The translations under genes and the position numbers were made by a program. From NCBI GenBank assembly GCA_002077065.1, contig NAJO01000016.1:868001-932000 (forward strand): DNA of 64,000 nucleotides, in the 5' to 3' direction. This DNA is from Cryoendolithus antarcticus (Eukaryota; Ascomycota; Dothideomycetes; Cladosporiales; Cladosporiaceae). The notes under the pieces were generated by a model that worked only from the letters and a program-made list of their open reading frames with translations, had not been told where the DNA came from and did no database searches. Below are positions 58,575-64,000 of this stretch, one piece after another (the stretch's first letter is position 1; each line of letters begins with the position of its first letter).

Positions 58575-59950
58575 GGTGGAAGTGGAGGGTGAGGCTCGAC
58601 TATCGTCACTGGCGAAGTTCTACTCTCATACTCGCGTGGTCCCAGATGCGACAGACAAATACGATTCATAGATTGATAATGCCATAATTTGGGTCATACC
58701 GGTATCGCGCCATGATGCAGCCGACGTCAATGCCGAGGCCTTACTCCGTAGTCGGGGCCACTTTACGGGAATATGGATTATTATCATTCTACGGACTTCC
58801 AGACCGACACAATGTCGACGCTCCGAATGGCTGATAGGAGACTTTTGATGTAACTTACATATACGCTCAATACTTTGTTCAGTCAAGTAAGCCTCCCATC
58901 ACATGCCTCCATACCGACAATTCTCCGATCGTAACACTCGACGCAGCTCCTTCCGTTCGCAACGTCCCTTGGTCTCAATCTTTACTGCTCCGTTTCCATC
59001 GAATTGAAGTGGCGTCGAGTACCTCGCCTCGTGAGGTCTCCATAGCGCAGCCGAATCGCGCTTTGCGCAAAGGACCGGCGTAGAACTCTCGGGCAACCGT
59101 AAGCATTGCTCAGTAAGTTATGTGTTTCATATGACTCTAATCACAACGGCCGCATTCTGCGATTGTTCGACCCGTTCGTTGTGATCCGTCGTGGATCCGT
59201 TCGTGACACGTAATATAGCTTGAGTCATGGCTACCTGCGCGGTCCAAGGCTCCTGTGTAGAATGATGTGACTGCTCGAGGCACACTAGAAAGCCGACTCG
59301 AGGAGATCCATAATCTGCCGGATCCCGTGCTTCGGTGTCCGTGCAGGGGTCTGTCCCCAAGGGCAAAGATCAAGAAGTAGGGTCACTGTCATCGGCAACG
59401 CGGTAGCCAGGTCACTTTCTGTCTCTGCTCGTTCTCGTAGGCTTCTCCGATGTCAACGTGGTTGCCTTCACGGGCTCGATAACCGATGTCATCGGCTTGA
59501 AGCCCTGAGTCGAAGGTAGCTTGACTTGACCGGAAGACGGGCAGAATGTCCAGAGCGACGCGATAGTGTCGAGTCCAGGCATAATGTCCAGTCTATGGCA
59601 GTCTTGTGGCGTGAAAGAACGCAGAACCGGCGAGACGGAATGGAGACATCGATCTACTATACATATACCTACCTTGCTTTATGGCGTGATTGAGGAGCTG
59701 TGACGCTTACGGAAGCGCGCGACGCTAATACGCGACCTATCGTGCGTGAAACTGCACGCGAAGGGACAGCATTCGCGCACCCAGTCTGCATCGTGCAGGT
59801 ACTGGGTGATGGAAGAAGTGATGGTACGGATGAGTTTGGAATCAAAGCGGTACTCGATTTAGAGCTCGGTGATGTGATTGGTCAGCTTTCGGGACTCACA
59901 GCGATTTCGTTCCGGTCTCGACCTGACCGAGACGTTAAGAGACATGCAGT
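58575..59950. other. Intergenic between divergent RIB1 and APA2
   Basis: 1.38 kb. Small frames (for example plus 59700..59972, overlapping the APA2 start) show no motif. No tRNA-like or repeat structure seen. Confidence 0.4.
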
Positions 59951-60858
59951 ATGGGAGCACTCGATAGTCTGACGACGAACTCCGTGATAGAGGCAGAAGT
60001 CCTCAAACGCTTCGATGAACTCCATACCCGGGGCGAATTACTATGGGAACCCAACGAACCCATCCGCATTCCCCAACAGCCCTTCGACGCCTACATCCGC
60101 GTTTCCCCAGCCTTGATAACGAAACCATACAACCCCGGGGACACCTCCCGGAAACCGGCCTTCACAGGTGATCCACCAGAGTACACCCTCTGCGAAGTGG
60201 GGCCAGCTCATAAGCTTATCCTCAACAAGTACTGCTGGGTCCGGCCGCAGCTGATCCTACATACGCTCGAGTATGAGAGTCAGCGAGATGGGCTGACTCT
60301 GCGAGACGTAGACGCCACTTGGCAGGTCCTCGAGATGCTTGGAGAAGGCTATATGGCGATCTTCAACGGTGGTCCGGAGGCTGGTGGTAGTATAGCGCAC
60401 AAGCATGTGCAGATTATGCCGAAGCCGGGATGGAAGATGTTCCCGGGGAAGTGCCTTGATCAGGATGCAGGGATGAAGTGTATGTACTGTTCCGGACTGC
60501 GAAGGCAATGAACGTCTGCTAATGTAAAGCAGCACTCGGCGTAGTCCCGTTCGTTCATCAATTTCAAGTTCTGTTTCCAGAGTCAACTTCGGCGGCAATC
60601 TTTGCATCGATAAAGGAGCTGTCCGGGTCTATGAGTATCCCTGCGCTGTACCCAGCACACAACGTTGTCTTGACTCTGTCTTGGCTCATAGTCCTGCCGC
60701 GTAGACAGGCTGAGGTAGATGGCTGCGCCGGTGGTGCACAAGCGATGCTTGGCGACATCTGGACGAAGACTCATGACCAGGTACAGCAGTGGAGATCTTT
60801 GGGTCCGTTGAGTGTGCTGGCGCAACTTGGCGTGACGAGGCCGAATGACTCGATATGA
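59951..60858 (+). CDS. APA2: Ap4A phosphorylase / ATP adenylyltransferase
   Basis: Exons 59951..60479 and 60533..60858; the 53-nt intron (GTATGT, TCTGCTAATG, AAGCAG) is phase 1; 284 aa. Family signature AHKHVQIMPKP (HxHxQ, HIT-like active site) sits near residue 150, preceded by WQVLEMLGEGYMAIFNGGPE. Exon 2 restores the rest of the enzyme (LGVVPFVHQFQVLFPESTSA, HNVVLTLSWLIVLPRRQAEV, DGCAGGAQAMLG), which explains the apparent early stop in the unspliced frame. Cleaves diadenosine tetraphosphate with phosphate to ADP and ATP. Length slightly short of yeast Apa2 (~325). Cytosolic/nuclear expected. Confidence 0.92.
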
Positions 60859-61033
60859 GACCGTGGCGCCATGCGTAGACCGATAGACATAGATGAATTA
60901 TGCGAGGTGCTGAGAATGTAATAGAAATTAACGGCAGTCAGATGTCCACTTCCGCATTACTAGCATCGGATTTGACCTATAACATGCAACATCTTCAGCT
61001 AGAACCTGACGAAACAGCCCACACATTCACCAA

Positions 61034-62605
61034 CTACCTCGGTCGGTCAGCCTGTGACTTTTCGTAGCTGGGTCCGCTGCGTGAGTCTGAAGGCTCGGCA
61101 TCGTTCGTAGGACGTGGACGTCGCAGTGATTGTCTAGCCACCGCTTCCGCGGCAGGTGAAGCGACGCTCAGACCACTGAAAGAAGTGGTGAGGAGCATCT
61201 GCTGCGTTTGAGACAAAGGCCGGCGCGGTATCAATGAACTCGGTCCAACTCTTGTCTCCGTCAGCCTATTGACTGCTGGCGAAGGTGTCCCGCCGCTCGG
61301 TCGCGACGTGTAATTCCCATTGCTAGATGCGGCTCTCGCCTGCTTCATAGCTTGGGCCGCGATAGGAACCAGCGTACTCAGTGGGGTCCAGGAAAACTCG
61401 CGACCCTGATACCTCATATATAGCTCGTCACAGCGGAGCAGTAGAAGGCAATCGTTGTCTGCGTCCCTGTACAGGACTTGCGGTCGACTGCTCTGAGCAG
61501 CGTCAGTATCCTTAAACTCTGTCGTATATGCACGTTGCAAGACAGGCACAGTCTCTGAAGTGTCGACTCGGCCCTCCGGCATGCCGACGCGACGCTCACA
61601 GTATCTGATTACCCATCTGCACAAAGTGGCAAGTCGCGAATCTTGATGAGGGGCAGGTCCGGCAGTGCCTGGCGTACTGGAGGCTACTTTGCTGCACGAA
61701 GCGACCCACTTCCAAAGCTCGCCGCATACGTCGATGTATCCGGGATCATCTGCATTAGTGAACTTGGTCATGTCGACGTGATTTGCATGAATGGCCATGC
61801 GGTCATGTGGTCGTGAAGCCAGGATTGCCGAAGCATCGTCCACGATCTGCGGCGAGTCAGTCCGTGTGGCCATGTGCTTCGCTCGGCACGCTACCTTTTG
61901 ACCCCTAAAGTACGTATCCTCCTCGTAGAAACAGAACACGTGCACTTCAGCTCCTTTGCCCTGTAAAAAGCTTTCGAACTCCACTTGAAGTAGGCTTAAG
62001 CCTTCCTCATCCGACCTGAGCTCATGAAGAATGCGCGCATTGAAGCTGGCAAGCGCGTTGACGATTCGCAGCAGTCTATCGCCCCATATGGCGACTCGAG
62101 CGCCATGGTGCGGTGTACCCATAAACATTACACCTACAAGACTAGAGCCGATGACGGCGAAGTCTGGCGGCGCATCGGTTGCCTGGCTTATAAGCACAGC
62201 GCGTTTTACGAGCAGGCCCCCAAGACTGTGGGCAATGAAGATTAGGGGCCGGTCACTTGTACCATCTTGGGAGCGATGATGTTGGATCCCATGGAGTAAG
62301 TCGTAGGCGAAGTCCTTGATGATGCCAGTGCCCTTGCTGCGGATGTTCGCGTTGTAGCCATGAGTGAAGATGCGAGCCTGAGGAAAGTTATGCCGTAAGC
62401 AATGCTTCGGCCAGAAGGTTGTCGTTGTCTCGTGTGTCCAGGTCAGTTCCCTATCGCCCGTGAGACCATGCACGAAGATGATGCTGTAGTATGATTCAGT
62501 GGTGTGTTCTTTGGCCGAGCAGGATGGTGGTCTTCTAGATACTCACTCCACGGTAGCTTCGCCCGGCACGACGAGGGGTAGAAGGCCGTAGCCTTGCTTT
62601 GCCAT
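61034..62605 (-). CDS. DUF676/SERAC1-like alpha/beta hydrolase
   Basis: Exons 62605..62547 and 62483..61034; the 63-nt intron (GTGAGT...CTACAG) is phase 2; 502 aa. Exon 1 begins MAKQGYGLLPLVVPGEA. The junction restores DIIFVHGLTGDRELTW, the oxyanion-region HGLxG motif. The nucleophile elbow is FIAHSLGGLLVKRAV (Ser of HSLGG), followed by GVMFMGTPHHGARVAIWG, also typical. In many fungi this hydrolase is the N-terminal module of NACHT/ankyrin or TPR proteins. Here it stands alone, ending in a Ser/Pro/Thr-rich tail (NGNYTSRPSGGTPSP, SRSGPSYEKSQADRPR). Possibly a lipase/esterase or signalling module; substrate unknown. Confidence 0.83.
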
Positions 62606-63337
62606 ATCGTGAAATCTGATCCTATACCAGAATTTGCCCAAGACCACTACACTGAGTTCTTCCTGCCCGTTCGGCTTCGAGATAACATCGACCCCAACAC
62701 CTTACTTCAGAGGCAAGCTGTGGCATCACTAATAATGACTCCAACACAAGGCTGCGCTTCACTTACAATTGCGCAACACCACAAGGGTGGTGGCGTATCT
62801 ACACCAATTAGATGCGCGTAGCGACCTAATTACCTGCAGCATCGCGCTGTGCAACTGCACGCATCGAACCGGTGAGCTCTGCGCAGGTCGGCCTCATAAT
62901 GCTACAATCGTGTACACCAGTGTCGGATAGCGAGTCACATGCTCCACCCTCCATGACGAACAGCTGGACAATCTTTCGCTGGACTTGAGTCGATCCGTGG
63001 AAGAGAAGTTGTATAGATGAAATCATGAAAGGACTGGCAATCGACCCAAGGCTGGAGCACAGACCGCCGTACCTTCATTGAGAGTTCGCTGGTAGCACGA
63101 GCAACACCTCCTCTCCTTCACTTTGGAGACAGTCCTTCGTATTCAGTATCTCGCTGCCATAGATCTCGCATGTAAGGCAAGTCGCCGTACGTTCGCAAGC
63201 TACTGCGCATTTCAAGAGGCAGAAACTAGGTACGGTAAGTATCGACGCAGCACAGCCTCTATGATCCTGCCGCCGTTAATTCCTTTGCAATACTACCGTC
63301 CTCCTTTCTGTCAGTCACATCTTATCGCCCGCCTCAC
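62606..63337. other. Intergenic between divergent genes
   Basis: 0.73 kb. Nothing supported; short frames on both strands. Confidence 0.4.
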
Positions 63338-63829
63338 ATGCCACTGCAAAAGCGTACAGCCGGAGAGATGGAGCCTCCAGCCTACACCGCGCCCTCCGCT
63401 GCAACCACCCCAACCCTCCGCACCATCAACGATCTCCGCTCTCAGATCATAGCCAACGCCTCCATCCTCAAGCCTCGCAACAACGAAGAACGCTCCCGCG
63501 CCGACCACATTGAAGTCGTTGTCGCGAGGCTCCCCTTCACCACCTCAATCATCCCAACCTGGTCCCCAGACGAGAAAGCTGATCTCAGGGCTCAGAGCCA
63601 GGCTTTCAGCAAAGGCCGGGCTTCTGCGACGGTGAACGCTGGACTGCACTATGCACTGCTCACGAAGCGGACTACGAGCAAGAGCGAAGTGCAGATCATA
63701 TTGAGGGGTGAGGCGAAGCCGACAATCGAGGAGGCGTTGGAGGATGTGCTCGAGAGGACGGAAGCGCTGATGCACGATCATGTGTTGAAGTATGGGACTG
63801 CGGCTAGGGATGGGTGTTCGGTTATGTGA
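63338..63829 (+). CDS. Small protein with C-terminal CaaX box, unknown function
   Basis: Single exon, 163 aa. Begins MPLQKRTAGEMEPPAYTAPS; a second ATG at codon 11 is possible. The centre looks folded (IEVVVARLPFTTSIIPTWSP, SATVNAGLHYALLTKRTTSK, EVQIILRGEAKPTIEEALED). A helical segment (LEDVLERTEALMHDHVLKYG) leads to the terminal DGCSVM. CSVM is a CaaX box, predicting prenylation and membrane association. I do not recognise the family and there is no GTPase or G-gamma motif. The frame is clean with fungal-like codon use. Confidence 0.65.
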   Translation: MPLQKRTAGEMEPPAYTAPSAATTPTLRTINDLRSQIIANASILKPRNNEERSRADHIEVVVARLPFTTSIIPTWSPDEKADLRAQSQAFSKGRASATVNAGLHYALLTKRTTSKSEVQIILRGEAKPTIEEALEDVLERTEALMHDHVLKYGTAARDGCSVM

Positions 63830-64000
63830 GGTGGAGCATGGAAGAGGTGTGAAATTTGAGCTTTCTATAGGTGTATTGTGAATTCTACTAATATCTGAAC
63901 TCCGAGTTTCGTTCTTCATCGATGATCATTGGGCTGTAGTAATAGCAACACCACAAAGGAGGTCTCGTTGGGGATTTCATCATGGTCGCAACAGGCTGCC
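63830..64000. other. 3' flank to window end
   Basis: No further feature is visible before the window ends. Confidence 0.4.

Noticed and set aside
59700..59972. Plus frame of 90 codons overlapping the APA2 start
   Set aside because: Overlaps a secure gene out of frame and has no motif.

Overview
The window is eukaryotic and looks like the genome of a filamentous ascomycete fungus. Genes are split by short introns of about 46-60 nt with GTATGT/GTAAGT/GTGAGT donors, CTNAC-like branch sites and CAG/TAG acceptors. The proteins are typically fungal: a five-domain AROM protein, Mcr1, Yke4, SAT4-type membrane proteins, a fungal SGNH esterase and a QDE-2-like Argonaute. Overall style and family content suggest Dothideomycetes, but that is an inference. 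I see no tRNA, rRNA, CRISPR array or intact transposon.

Layout. 0-4.1 kb: the start of a small secreted-protein gene running off the left edge, mitochondrial cytochrome b5 reductase (Mcr1) and a Ser/Thr-rich secreted apple-like protein. 5.7-12.8 kb: a minus-strand block of long, disordered, poorly characterised proteins. 13.3-26 kb: a housekeeping stretch with a family 8 glycosyltransferase, a mitochondrial carrier, an EAF-like elongation factor, an amidohydrolase, a SWI/SNF-RSC SWIB subunit, a degenerate-zinc-finger protein, and ribosomal protein S0 head to head with mitochondrial ribosomal protein uS15m. 26.4-31.2 kb: the AROM pentafunctional shikimate-pathway enzyme in one exon. 31.4-33.3 kb: a small secreted protein and an SsuD-like monooxygenase.

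34-52 kb is an accessory region dominated by gene decay. It holds a Cys-rich secreted protein and a frameshifted paralogue, a wrecked SGNH esterase with duplicated C-terminal domains, an MFS transporter with two nonsense codons and a frameshift, a SAT4 membrane protein with one nonsense codon, and an Argonaute whose reading frame is broken at about four places. One break lies at a 13-bp tandem repeat. Two genes in this stretch look intact: a Smr-domain protein ending in a CaaX prenylation box, and a five-exon amino-acid permease.

52.4-63.8 kb returns to housekeeping genes: NOP16, a YKE4/ZIP zinc transporter, an unknown disordered protein, GTP cyclohydrolase II, Ap4A phosphorylase, a DUF676-like hydrolase and a small protein that also ends in a CaaX box.

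No operon logic applies. The links I can see are divergent promoters (RPS0/uS15m, NOP16/YKE4, glycosyltransferase/carrier) and a shared fate of decay around the broken Argonaute. If the breaks are real and not assembly errors, this locus shows an RNA-silencing gene being lost.
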